The notes under the pieces: model-generated | The model's input: only the letters and a program-made list of their open reading frames with translations | The model's database searches: none | Told to the model about the DNA's origin: nothing | Program-made: the position numbers and the translations under genes | Part shown: one piece after another, positions 10,801 through 20,172 of the stretch | Layout of the letters: every line of letters begins with the position of its first letter | How positions within the stretch are numbered: the first letter of the stretch is position 1 | Assembly (NCBI GenBank): GCA_028285085.1 | Contig: JANQQI010000113.1 | Coordinates: 1-64,000 of the forward strand | Origin: Saprospiraceae bacterium | GTDB taxonomy: Bacteria > Bacteroidota > Bacteroidia > Chitinophagales > Saprospiraceae | Length of the DNA: 64,000 nt | Reading direction: 5' to 3'

Positions 10801-12362
10801 AAAATGATATCCAGGTCTTGATCAACGGTAGATCGATCAGCTTTAGCTATCGCAACGGTACTTTGACCACAGACGCTCGCCTGCGCGAAGGCAGCAACAC
10901 CATTTTGGTAAAAGCGCAGAACGCAGACGGCGAAGCACAGGATCAGCACACCGTACGTTATGAGCGACCTAAGAATCCACCAACCGTTGACATAACGACA
11001 CCAAAGGATGGTGCCACTGTTAGAACGAATAAAACAACGGTTAAAGCAAAGATTGAAAGAGTCCAGCGACAGAATGATATTCAATTGCTGGTGAATAACC
11101 GAAAGCAGAATTTCACTTTCTTCAATGGACAGTTGAGTGCACAAATCAACCTGAAAGAAGGTAAAAACATCATTCAGGTAAAGGCAAAGAATGCGGATGG
11201 CGAAGCACAGGATAAAGTCACGGTTCGTTACGAGCGGCCGAAAAAATTGCCAGCCGTAAATATTTCAACACCAAAAGATGGCTTAACAGTCAAACAAGCC
11301 AAGAATACGGTAAAAGCCAGTATTCAAAATGTGGAGCGACAGAGTGACATTCAGTTGCTGATCAACGGAAAGGCGCAAACCTTCACCTTCTTCAATGGAC
11401 AATTGAATGCACAGGTTACGCTGAAGTATGGCAACAATACCATTTTGGTAAAAGCCAAAAATGCAGACGGTGAAGCGCAAGATCAGCATCAGGTGAAGTA
11501 TCCACGCCCGAAAACACCACCACAGGTACGGATTACGACGCCGAAGAATAATGCGAAGTTAAAAACAGCTAAAACACAAGTCGTTGCTACGGTCAAAAAT
11601 GTGACGAAAAAAAGCGAATTGCAATTGCTCGTGAACGGTAAGAAGCAGAACTTTAGCTACGGTGACGGCAAATTGACGGCAACCGTTAACTTGAAGCCAA
11701 AGACCAACACCATTGTCGTTAAGGCTAACAACCGCGATGGCAGCGACGAAGCTCAGGTCAAGGTCACTTATACACCACCACAGCCTAAGCCAGTGGTTAA
11801 ATTTACGAATCCACGACGTGGTGGTGCCACCGTGAAAAAGGCTGCTTATACCGTGAAAGCAACCGTGCAAAACGTTACGGATAAGAAGAACGTCATTTTC
11901 CAAATGAACGGAAAATCGGTTAAAAACTTCAGCTTTAACGCTAGTTCGGGTGCAATTTCCGCAAACGTCCAGCTGAAAAGTGGAAAGAATACCTTTGAGA
12001 TTAAGGCATCAAATAGTGCAGGTTCCGTGAAAGCCAATACGGATATCTCGTTGAAGCTACCGGTGATTGAAGAGACCAGACCTCCAAGCGTCAAGATCAG
12101 TTCGGTGAGTACGCCTACGGTTGATCCTTTCAACCCGGATCAAGCTAAGAGTACAATTATTGCCAAGCTAAGCAATGTCGCGAGTGAGCGTGAAATTACC
12201 TTCACCGTTAATGGCAACAAAGTGACGAATTACAACTTTGATCCGGCCAGTGGTAGTTTCAATATCACGATTACCTTGCAACGCGGGGATAACACCTGTA
12301 TTCTTAAAGTGAACAACCGAAACGGCAGCGACAAAGTCAGCCGAGTGATTACTTTCGAATAA
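7818..12362 (+). CDS. Outer-membrane/surface protein with N-terminal barrel-like region and 13 Ig-like tandem repeats
   Basis: ORF track with ATG at 7818 (MNGTIRKTWMLFVFVLSVIQLKAQ). Repeats of the form PPxVxIxTPxx...VxAxIxNVxxxxDIxLxVNGxxxxFxFxxGxLxAxxxLxxGxNxIxVxAxNxDGxAxD. Confidence 0.85.
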   Translation: MNGTIRKTWMLFVFVLSVIQLKAQVSTYERVPGYWTFGINGGLAYQQSDINPTLDGFGVGLTLGKNLYYQPGSIFSFDGRGRFLYSRTYGLDTRRSFGIENNDALNGTIGPDYTTEGGGPGFSFLNNRTDHAELAVEGVLNFNRLRERTNVILSIFGGIGLDWYNTKTDQLDDFGQIYDFSSIPANSSVSFTKDQLRNSILDGSYETDAHGFDDQVGRLGIMPALGVELGYQLTPRFSVGVGHKMTFTNTDIYDGHQWKDNGDLTGDNDIHHYTNLHLRWIIEPAEERLRPPVIDVRRPAISPHTTTIANQVIEADIKHINSSMDVDFTVNGYRETFNYRKGRFTSQIRLRPGQNEAVITATNSEGSDQETIIIYYEEPVIDNPPTIGFPTVDITNPPYDDYRVSDERFMVLAQLSNVQDSRDIQFSVNGYDYDNFFYDTNRGTFESGINLREGRNEVRITVRNPRGSDTDQATIILERQQDILPPFVRFTTPTSDPYYTAANRVNIEAEVQNIQDKNDLTMIVNGNSTRDFSYSNGRVYMDLSLYQDQTEVIITATNPAGQDNDDLLIIREDDQPVEQAPVVNITSSSQPTIDPFDPTNCRSTVIATVLNVTSANNIQLTLNGSSFYDFNFDPGTQVLRTTVPLQQGFNELIIEAFNNAGSDSDRVTMEGCSNGQQNDPPVVTITTPAQPSTTQPSPQANIVATVLNVDSGNDITFFVNGNSTNNFDFNASTNVFSASISLQEGWNEVRVEARNAEGQDSDAVSIRFEKPIIGVEEPPIVDILEPANNSGFTQPNITLVARVQNVSSKSQIELFVNGQSTNNFSFDAGREEINASITLSPNSNVLRVKATNNDGTDEESVQVRFNPPAPKPPTVEFTKPLPEVTTTTSNKASIEAVVKNVSEKRDLTLTQNGRRINNFSFNNGIVLATLSLEPGKNTVILQARNDDGNAQDQRVINYNRPAKPPKVTISTPKDNAILAKDKTEVKATIQNVELKNDIQVLINGRSISFSYRNGTLTTDARLREGSNTILVKAQNADGEAQDQHTVRYERPKNPPTVDITTPKDGATVRTNKTTVKAKIERVQRQNDIQLLVNNRKQNFTFFNGQLSAQINLKEGKNIIQVKAKNADGEAQDKVTVRYERPKKLPAVNISTPKDGLTVKQAKNTVKASIQNVERQSDIQLLINGKAQTFTFFNGQLNAQVTLKYGNNTILVKAKNADGEAQDQHQVKYPRPKTPPQVRITTPKNNAKLKTAKTQVVATVKNVTKKSELQLLVNGKKQNFSYGDGKLTATVNLKPKTNTIVVKANNRDGSDEAQVKVTYTPPQPKPVVKFTNPRRGGATVKKAAYTVKATVQNVTDKKNVIFQMNGKSVKNFSFNASSGAISANVQLKSGKNTFEIKASNSAGSVKANTDISLKLPVIEETRPPSVKISSVSTPTVDPFNPDQAKSTIIAKLSNVASEREITFTVNGNKVTNYNFDPASGSFNITITLQRGDNTCILKVNNRNGSDKVSRVITFE

Positions 12363-12391
12363 CACCTACCGAAAAGCGATAACTGATGAGG

Positions 12392-12420
12392 CCGCACCTT
12401 TTAGGAGGTGCGGTTTTGTT
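12392..12420 (+). terminator. Rho-independent terminator
   Basis: CCGCACCT...AGGTGCGG followed by TTTTGTTGTTTT. Confidence 0.7.
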
Positions 12421-12462
12421 GTTTTAGGTCACCACTTGGATTCACCAGAGATATTCTTCCTT

Positions 12463-12600
12463 TCAAGAGCCAATAATACCCAAACGTCCCTTCCACAAGT
12501 CCGCAAGCCGCCAAAACTCCGGCTCTAACGCACCAATCTGAGCCCAATATTCGTAATATTGATAGTGAGAATGCGTTAGGTGAACAACATACAATTTCAT
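12463..12600 (-). CDS. Small hypothetical ORF, 45 aa, Tyr/Trp-rich
   Basis: MKLYVVHLTHSHYQYYEYWAQIGALEPEFWRLADLWKGRLGIIGS*; below the track length cut-off. Confidence 0.3.
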   Translation of the reverse strand: MKLYVVHLTHSHYQYYEYWAQIGALEPEFWRLADLWKGRLGIIGS

Positions 12601-12708
12601 TTTAACTTAAAACACGCTGCTTTATCGCATCTCATTAACGTATAGTCCACCCTTTTTAAAAGGAAAAGACGCCGTATAAACGGATTAGATAGATTGCTTC
12701 GATGCTTA

Positions 12709-15700
12709 ATGAATAAAATCCTTAGCTGCATATTATTCCTGCTGATTGCTTGGGGGACCAGTTCTGCGCAAACGCCGCTGTCCAACCAACGCATCCAACG
12801 TGTGGCCATTAAGGATTTACCACAAGCACTCGATTCGCTTACCGTCATCCCCAACTCTCTGGAAGTATGGACAGCCGCCGGTGCCCGACTAGATTCTAGT
12901 TTTTATGAACTCAAAGCCGAACAGTTACACTGGCTTGGCCCACCCTCGAAGGACAGTCTCGAACTGCGTTTTCGGGTACTCCCCTATGATTTGGATTACA
13001 CACTTAGTCATCTGGATACCACTCGAATCGAGCTAGCACCCGATGGCACTTACATTGGCTTCGACTTTCGGCCGTACGAAGAAGATGAAGAAAAGTTGAT
13101 TGATTTTAAAGGCCTCAACTACAACGGTAGCTTCGCGCGGGGTGTCTCTTTCGGTAATACCCAAAACTTGGTGCTTAACTCTAGTTTTAATCTACAGCTC
13201 GCTGGTAAACTAGGTAATGATGTCGAAATCCTCGCCGCCATCACCGACAACAATATCCCGCTACAGCCGGAAGGTAACACCCAACAGCTCCAAGAATTTG
13301 ATCGCATCTTCATTCAACTCAAGCGAAGAAATACTAGTCTTATTGCCGGGGATTACGAGTTGGCACGCCCCAACAGCCACTTTATGAATTATTTCAAAAA
13401 ATTGCAGGGGGCAACCTTTAGCCATGAGTCCGATTTGGGTGATAATAAGCGCCTGAGTACCAAGATGAGCGTTGCCATCTCTCGGGGAAAATTTGCACGA
13501 AATATCATTCAGCAGCAAGAAGGCAACCAAGGGCCTTACCAACTCCAAGGCGCCGAAGGCGAGCGGTTCATCATTGTAGAAGCGGGAACCGAGAAAATCT
13601 TTATCGACGGGCAGATCATGATTCGGGGCTTGGATGGTGATTACATCATCGATTATAATCGCGCGGAAATCATCTTCACCAACAAACGGTTGATCACGAA
13701 AGATAGCCGGATTATTGCCGAATTCGAATATTCAGTGCAGACGTATCTGCGCTCGCTCTATGCCGTGAATACGGAGTACCAAAGTGATAAGATGCGCTTA
13801 TATTTTAATCTCTATTCGGAGCAAGATTCTAAAACCTCCGGTGGCGCACGCGATTTAGATTCTCTGGAACGTCAAATCCTCAATGATGTAGGGGACGACC
13901 TGTCTGCCGCCTTCGCCCCCGGGATTGATACCCTCGAAGAATTTAGCGAATTCCGTATATCGTACAAACAGGTAGATACCTCCTTCTCCATTCAGGGTAT
14001 TCCAGCCGGGCAAACGATTCTGGTGTATACCACTAATAAAGATAGTGCTCGTTTTACCGCCAATTTTTTGGAGGTAGGAAGTGGCAATGGCGATTATGTG
14101 ATTGATGGCACCACCGGGGCTAACGGGCGAGTGTTTCGTTGGGTCGCTCCCGACCCGAATACCGGAATACGGCAGGGAAATTACACACCGGCCATCCGGC
14201 TCATTGCTCCCAATCAACTCCAACTGATGACTGCCGGTGGAGAGTTTCAGCTCTCCAAAAACAGCTATCTCAAGACCGAACTTGCTTTCAGCCACAACGA
14301 TCCTAATCGCTTTTCCAGCATCGGCAACGACAACAATACGGGGCTGGCGCTTTTCACCAACTTTCGGGACGAACGGCAAATCGGTAAGACCGATAACGGT
14401 TGGAAGCTAGAAACGGAGGCCAATTACGAGATGGTGCAAGAGACATTTAAAGCTTTGAACCCTTATCGGAACGCAGAATTTAATCGAGATTGGAATATCA
14501 GCCAGGTTAACAATAACAGCAATGGTCCTCAACAACCTGCCTTAGAACATCTTGGTAATGGGGGAATGACCATCGTCAAAAGTGGCTATGGCCAGCTCAA
14601 ATATCAGTTTGGTGGTTATGTACGGCAAGGCCTCTATAACGGTACACGGCACGTCGCCTTGTTTCAGTTTAAACGGAATGGCTATGATGTACGACTAGAG
14701 GGCAACTGGTTATTTTCAGATAGTGAGCGAGAGAATACTCGATTCTCAAGGCCACGTGTAGAGCTTTCGAAGACGTTTAAGCAACTCAATAACTGGAAAA
14801 TTGGCTTTTACGGTGAGCGGGAACGCAACCAACGGCAAGCCAGCACCAGCGATACCCTGAGCAATAATAGTTTCTACTATGATCTGTACCGCATCTTTCT
14901 CCAAAGCCCGGAGAATAATGGTTTCCGCTTCGGCGCCAACTACCAGCAGCGCTACGATTATCTCCCCCGCCAAGCGGATTTTGGCCAAGCTACCGTAGCG
15001 GATGAATTCAATCTCAACGGAGGGTGGCAACAGGGACGCAACTCACGCCTCGGCTGGAATCTGACCTATCGCAAGCTCGTAATCACTGACAACAAACTCA
15101 TTGATCTCGATCCACAGGAGACTTTCCTCGGGCGAATCGAGCACTCTTTGAACTTGCTCAAAGGTGTGATTCGCTCAAACACGAACTACGAACTCGGCTC
15201 GGGTCAGGAGCGCAAGCTGGAGTTTCAATATCTGCCCGTTGCCGCTGGAGAAGGCGTTTACACGTGGGTAAATGACCTAAACGGAGATAGCATTCCACAA
15301 ATTAATGAGATCGAAGAAGCCGTTTTTCAAAACGACGCGAATATTGTGCGCGTATCGCTTTTCACGGATGAATTTATCCGCACGAACAACGTAGAATTCA
15401 ACCAAAGTCTACGCCTCGAACCACGGAGTATTTGGTACCGAAAAAAGGGGATTAAAAAGTTTATCAGCCGTTTTTCAACCCAATCTACCGTACGGATCAG
15501 TCGAAAAACTCGAGAAGCAGAAGGTGTTTCGGCTTGGAATCCTTTCCAATTGGCGATTGCGGATACTTCACTGGTCTCGATTACTTCGGGGATTCGAAAC
15601 ACGCTATTCTTCAATCGTTCTAACCCTAAGTATGATCTACAATTTGGACAGTTAGACAATCGAAATAAAGTGGTGCTCACTAGTGGTTTTGAAAGCCGCA

Positions 15701-16221
15701 CAAATCAAGAATATTTTTTCCGAGCTCGCTGGAACATCACCCAAAAATTCACCACCATCATCAACCTAGCTCAAGGGACCAAACAGAACGATTCAGAGTT
15801 TTTCGATAATCGAGATTTCAATATTGAGTTTCAAAAAATAGAACCTCAATTGTCTCTTCTTCCTTCCCAAAATTTTAGAAATATTTTTAATTATAAATTC
15901 CAAAAAAGTACGAATACGCTTGGTGGTGAAACGGCGGTCATTCAGGACTTTGGAATGGAAACGACTTACAACCAAAGCAACAAAACTTCATTGCGCTTAG
16001 ATCTGTCCTTTGTACGCATCCGCTACGACGGGAGCGCGAATTCTTCCCTGGAATTTGCTATGTTGGAGGGGCTACGTGATGGCGCCAACTACCTCTGGAA
16101 TGTCTCCCTGGATCGACGCCTCGCCAGAAACATCCAACTCAACATTAGCTATGAAGGCCGTAGAAGTGGCGATAATCCGACAGTTCACGTTGGTCGTGCA
16201 CAGGTTAGAGCTAGTTTTTAG
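12709..16221 (+). CDS. Large outer-membrane protein, predicted beta-barrel, hypothetical
   Basis: Signal peptide MNKILSCILFLLIAWGTSSAQ at ATG 12709; extended aromatic/alternating beta-strand-rich C-terminal half ending in ...VHVGRAQVRASF. Confidence 0.75.
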   Translation: MNKILSCILFLLIAWGTSSAQTPLSNQRIQRVAIKDLPQALDSLTVIPNSLEVWTAAGARLDSSFYELKAEQLHWLGPPSKDSLELRFRVLPYDLDYTLSHLDTTRIELAPDGTYIGFDFRPYEEDEEKLIDFKGLNYNGSFARGVSFGNTQNLVLNSSFNLQLAGKLGNDVEILAAITDNNIPLQPEGNTQQLQEFDRIFIQLKRRNTSLIAGDYELARPNSHFMNYFKKLQGATFSHESDLGDNKRLSTKMSVAISRGKFARNIIQQQEGNQGPYQLQGAEGERFIIVEAGTEKIFIDGQIMIRGLDGDYIIDYNRAEIIFTNKRLITKDSRIIAEFEYSVQTYLRSLYAVNTEYQSDKMRLYFNLYSEQDSKTSGGARDLDSLERQILNDVGDDLSAAFAPGIDTLEEFSEFRISYKQVDTSFSIQGIPAGQTILVYTTNKDSARFTANFLEVGSGNGDYVIDGTTGANGRVFRWVAPDPNTGIRQGNYTPAIRLIAPNQLQLMTAGGEFQLSKNSYLKTELAFSHNDPNRFSSIGNDNNTGLALFTNFRDERQIGKTDNGWKLETEANYEMVQETFKALNPYRNAEFNRDWNISQVNNNSNGPQQPALEHLGNGGMTIVKSGYGQLKYQFGGYVRQGLYNGTRHVALFQFKRNGYDVRLEGNWLFSDSERENTRFSRPRVELSKTFKQLNNWKIGFYGERERNQRQASTSDTLSNNSFYYDLYRIFLQSPENNGFRFGANYQQRYDYLPRQADFGQATVADEFNLNGGWQQGRNSRLGWNLTYRKLVITDNKLIDLDPQETFLGRIEHSLNLLKGVIRSNTNYELGSGQERKLEFQYLPVAAGEGVYTWVNDLNGDSIPQINEIEEAVFQNDANIVRVSLFTDEFIRTNNVEFNQSLRLEPRSIWYRKKGIKKFISRFSTQSTVRISRKTREAEGVSAWNPFQLAIADTSLVSITSGIRNTLFFNRSNPKYDLQFGQLDNRNKVVLTSGFESRTNQEYFFRARWNITQKFTTIINLAQGTKQNDSEFFDNRDFNIEFQKIEPQLSLLPSQNFRNIFNYKFQKSTNTLGGETAVIQDFGMETTYNQSNKTSLRLDLSFVRIRYDGSANSSLEFAMLEGLRDGANYLWNVSLDRRLARNIQLNISYEGRRSGDNPTVHVGRAQVRASF

Positions 16222-16463
16222 CAAGATTGTACACTGTAATTTTTCGAAAATGAGCTAGTTTAGGGGCTATTTGAAGATCATTTATGGACTTATTGCCTGC
16301 TCAAAAACCGACAAGTATCGCTTTTTATTCCATTCTTCATCTTATAAGCGACAAATTATCAATTGTAATTTTCATAAACCCCACAACCAAAGTATCTTTG
16401 ATGGGTTGATATTTAATAAACATTGTTTCCTGCTGAAGCACAAAATCAAAATAAAAAATCGAA

Positions 16464-19400
16464 ATGCGTAATCTACTACTATTGCTTTTCCTCTCCTGTG
16501 CGATAAGCTTACAAGCGCAAAACTTCTGGTCGGCTGCCAATGAGTCGGCTTTCGCTGCCTCCCGCAATTTAGAGCGTCGGCTCGATCCAGCCAATTACAC
16601 TACTCTGCAATTGGATTTGACAGGCTTAAAAACTTATTTGCGTGAAGCACCAATGGAGCGCACCAGTGCAGCTGTTTCATCGCCGCTTGCGGTACAATTC
16701 CCTACCCCTGAAGGAGGTTTAGAAACATTTTATATTTACGAATCCCCTCTAATGCCGGATGAACTGGGTTCTCGCTATCCAATGATCCGTTCATTTGCTG
16801 GACGTAGTGCCGGTGAAGGACAAAGCGCTGTTCGCTTCGTCTATTCCGAAAAGGGCTTTCACGCTATATTCAATACGCCTAGTGGTTTGCGTTTGATTGC
16901 GCCTTACGCAGAAGGTGATACCGAATATTATATCAATTATTTCCACCGTGATATTGATGGAGAAGAGCGTAATTTTGTTTGTGGTTTAGATCACGATCAT
17001 GATCATGATCACGGAGAATCGCACGAGCAATCTCCTCTCGAAGGTTTAGAATTCAATGAAGAAATCCAGTCCCATCAATCCGCTAATGCCCGTAATGAGC
17101 AAGTAGAATTGTTGGAATATGAGATGGCAATGGCTTGTACGGCAGAATGGGCAGCCCTTCACGGTGGAACGATGAGTGGTGCCATGTCAGCCATGAATGT
17201 AGCGCTCAACCTTTTGAATGGGGTATACGAACCAGAGATTGCCATCCGCTTCGTCTTCATTCCAAACAATGATGAATTGGTTTTTACAGATCCAAATACA
17301 GATCCTTATACGGACGTCGATATAGGTGGTGGTCTACTGAATCAAAATCAGAATGCGTTGAATAACATCATCGGTCTAAACAACTTTGATATTGGTCACG
17401 TGATGACTATTGCTTGTCAGGACGTTGGAGGTATTGCTGGTGGTACAGTTTGCTCAAATGGTAAGGCACGTGGTGTAACTTGCCAATATAGTAATCTAGA
17501 AACGGTTGTCCTTAATGTTGCAACGCACGAAGTAGGGCATCAATTTACTGCTAGCCATACATGGGACAACTGCCCGGGTATTCTGGAGCAACGTTCTGGT
17601 ACTACGGCTTTTGAGCCAGGTAGTGGAAGTACTTTACTTTCTTATGCAGGTTCTTGTGGTGCACAAAACGTCATGTTTGGTGGTGATATTTACTTTCACG
17701 TTGGTTCATTGCAGCAAATGTACGACTACAGTCAGTTTGCGTTAGGTGCCGAGTGCCCTGACATTATCCCAACGGATAATAATAAGCCCGAATTAGAGAT
17801 TCCTTTAGAAAATGGTTTTTATATTCCCATTAGTACACCTTTCGAACTAACGGCTACTGCTACGGACCCGGATGGCGATGATTTGACCTATTGCTGGGAG
17901 CAATACAATACGGGGCCATTAAGCGAATTGGGTAATCCACTTGGTACAGCGCCAAGTTTTAGATCTTATCCGCCGACAACCTCTCCGACCCGTGTTTTCC
18001 CTCGAATTCAGTCTATTTTAACCAATAGCTCTCAAGTCGTTGAGGTACTGCCAACTTACACACGTAATCTCAAATTCCGCTGTACGGCTCGTGATAATGA
18101 CCCAATGGCCGGTGGAACAGTTTGGGAAGAAGTTTCCTTTGAAGCAACGGAGAGTGCTGGTCCATTCTTCGTAACAAATCCAAACACTTTCATTGATTGG
18201 GAAGTTGGAAGCTACGAAGAGGTCACCTGGGATGTAGCTAATACTAATCTCAGCCCTGTGAATTGCCAAGAGGTGGATATCTATTTGTCAATCGACGGTG
18301 GATTCACTTACCCTTACACGCTTGCAGAGAATGTACCGAATGATGGTTCTCATTTTGTAACGGTACCTAATGCGATTACGGGTGGTGCACGCGTGAAGGT
18401 TAAGGCTTCTAACAGTATTTTCTTTGATATTTCAAACTTCAACTTTGAAATTATTGCGCCATCGGAGCCTGGTTTTGCTTTAGATGTTTCGCCATATAAC
18501 CAATTGGTATGCTCTCCTGATCCTCTCGTAATCGATTTGAATACACTTTCATTATTGGATTATGATAGCTTGGTGACCTTCTCCATTGAAGGGTTACCTT
18601 CGGGTGCTGTACCGCAGTTTTCGGCTAACCCGGTATTGCCAAGTGATGGCGCTACGCTGACCGTTGAAACGGATGCTTTGACGGAAAATGGCACTTTCGA
18701 TTTATTGGTTACTGCGATTGCGCAGGGTGGTGATACTTTAGTTCGTGAGGCCTCCTTTAATCTGGTGATCAATGATTTCTCGGCATTCTCTCCGAGCAGC
18801 CCTGCAAACGGTGTCTCTGGTATTTCTGAGTTACCTACTTTCACTTGGGAAACGTCGCCTTACGCGGAGAGTTACGATATTGAGATTGCAACAAGCCCTG
18901 AGTTTGGCAATACCATTGTAGAAAGTAACACGGGGATCGTTGGCAACAGCTATGATCCTGATCTCCTTTTAGAAAAGAACACTTTATATTTCTGGCGTAT
19001 TCGTCCTTCCAATGCTTGTGGAAAAGGAGAATTTAGTCCAGTTATCGCTTTCCACACAGAAACATTTGCTTGTAGCTATACGCCAAAAGCAGGAGACCCC
19101 ACCGCCATCTCAGCTGACGGCCTTGATGTGGTTGAGGACCCAATCATTATAACGAATAGTGGGCAAGTAAACGATTTGAATGTATACGTTAATGGAACGC
19201 ACGACCTGGTATCCCATCTGGATGTTTCGTTGATTAGTCCGGCTGGTACAGAGGTGTTGCTCTTCGCTAATGAGTGTCCGACAACAACCGTGTTCAATTT
19301 ATCATTGGACGATGAAGCACCGGGAGAAATCAACTGTCCTACACTTGGACTTTCATATCAACCAGAGGGTAGCTTATCTGATTTTGATGGTGAAGAGGCG

Positions 19401-20114
19401 TTGGGTACTTGGATTCTAAAAGTAGAAGTAAATAATACGGCTGGTTCAGGTGGTTTCTTGGTAGATTGGGGGATTGAAATTTGTACTAACGTTACTGCAA
19501 ATCCACCATTCCTGGTGACTAACGATACGTTGCCATTGCCTTCTGGTATTGCCAGAAAAATCACCAATGACTTCTTATTGTCAGAGGATGAGAATAATGG
19601 TCCAGAAGATTTGACTTATACTTTGGTCACTGCACCTCAGTATGGTACCGTTTATTTCCAAAACGAACCATTAGGCGTTGGTGGGCAGTTCCGCCAAAGC
19701 AGTATTAATGCTGGTAATGTGAAGTACTTGCACGATGGTGGTTCTGAGATTTTTGACCAATTTAACTTTGCGGTAGAAGATGGCGAAGGTGGTTGGTTTG
19801 GAACACCAGCCTTCAACATCAAAATTGATGAAAGCGTAATGGTTGGTGTTGAGGATTTGGATAATGATAATGACATATTCTTATTCCCGAACCCTACAAG
19901 GACTCAGTTTAATATTCAGTTCATTCGCCCGATTAGTGGTGATTTAGATATACGCTTAGTTAACGTACAAGGCCAAGATATGGGATATATTTCCCGCGAA
20001 GGGAATAATACGAACATCTACCCTATTGATGTTCAGCATTTGGCTGCCGGTATTTACTTTGTACAAGTGAGTACAAGTGAAGGCGTGTTTACCAAGCGCT
20101 TAGTTATACAGTAA
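16464..20114 (+). CDS. Reprolysin-like (M12) zinc metalloprotease with P-domain and T9SS sorting domain
   Basis: HEVGHQFTASHTW (HExxHxxxxxH); proprotein-convertase P-like domain (NDLNVYVNGTHDLVSHLDVSLISPAGTEVLLF...GTWILKVEVNNTAGSGGFLVDWGIEI); C-terminal FLFPNPTRTQFNIQF...GVFTKRLVIQ. Confidence 0.9.
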   Translation: MRNLLLLLFLSCAISLQAQNFWSAANESAFAASRNLERRLDPANYTTLQLDLTGLKTYLREAPMERTSAAVSSPLAVQFPTPEGGLETFYIYESPLMPDELGSRYPMIRSFAGRSAGEGQSAVRFVYSEKGFHAIFNTPSGLRLIAPYAEGDTEYYINYFHRDIDGEERNFVCGLDHDHDHDHGESHEQSPLEGLEFNEEIQSHQSANARNEQVELLEYEMAMACTAEWAALHGGTMSGAMSAMNVALNLLNGVYEPEIAIRFVFIPNNDELVFTDPNTDPYTDVDIGGGLLNQNQNALNNIIGLNNFDIGHVMTIACQDVGGIAGGTVCSNGKARGVTCQYSNLETVVLNVATHEVGHQFTASHTWDNCPGILEQRSGTTAFEPGSGSTLLSYAGSCGAQNVMFGGDIYFHVGSLQQMYDYSQFALGAECPDIIPTDNNKPELEIPLENGFYIPISTPFELTATATDPDGDDLTYCWEQYNTGPLSELGNPLGTAPSFRSYPPTTSPTRVFPRIQSILTNSSQVVEVLPTYTRNLKFRCTARDNDPMAGGTVWEEVSFEATESAGPFFVTNPNTFIDWEVGSYEEVTWDVANTNLSPVNCQEVDIYLSIDGGFTYPYTLAENVPNDGSHFVTVPNAITGGARVKVKASNSIFFDISNFNFEIIAPSEPGFALDVSPYNQLVCSPDPLVIDLNTLSLLDYDSLVTFSIEGLPSGAVPQFSANPVLPSDGATLTVETDALTENGTFDLLVTAIAQGGDTLVREASFNLVINDFSAFSPSSPANGVSGISELPTFTWETSPYAESYDIEIATSPEFGNTIVESNTGIVGNSYDPDLLLEKNTLYFWRIRPSNACGKGEFSPVIAFHTETFACSYTPKAGDPTAISADGLDVVEDPIIITNSGQVNDLNVYVNGTHDLVSHLDVSLISPAGTEVLLFANECPTTTVFNLSLDDEAPGEINCPTLGLSYQPEGSLSDFDGEEALGTWILKVEVNNTAGSGGFLVDWGIEICTNVTANPPFLVTNDTLPLPSGIARKITNDFLLSEDENNGPEDLTYTLVTAPQYGTVYFQNEPLGVGGQFRQSSINAGNVKYLHDGGSEIFDQFNFAVEDGEGGWFGTPAFNIKIDESVMVGVEDLDNDNDIFLFPNPTRTQFNIQFIRPISGDLDIRLVNVQGQDMGYISREGNNTNIYPIDVQHLAAGIYFVQVSTSEGVFTKRLVIQ

Positions 20115-20135
20115 ATGCTGTAGATTAAAATTTGG

Positions 20136-20172
20136 AAAAAAAGCTGATCGGAATTTTCGATCAGCTTTTTTT
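20136..20172. terminator. Bidirectional terminator, overlapping the end of the CHAT gene
   Basis: AAAAAAAGCTGATCG GAATTTT CGATCAGCTTTTTTT perfect 15-bp stem. Confidence 0.85.
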
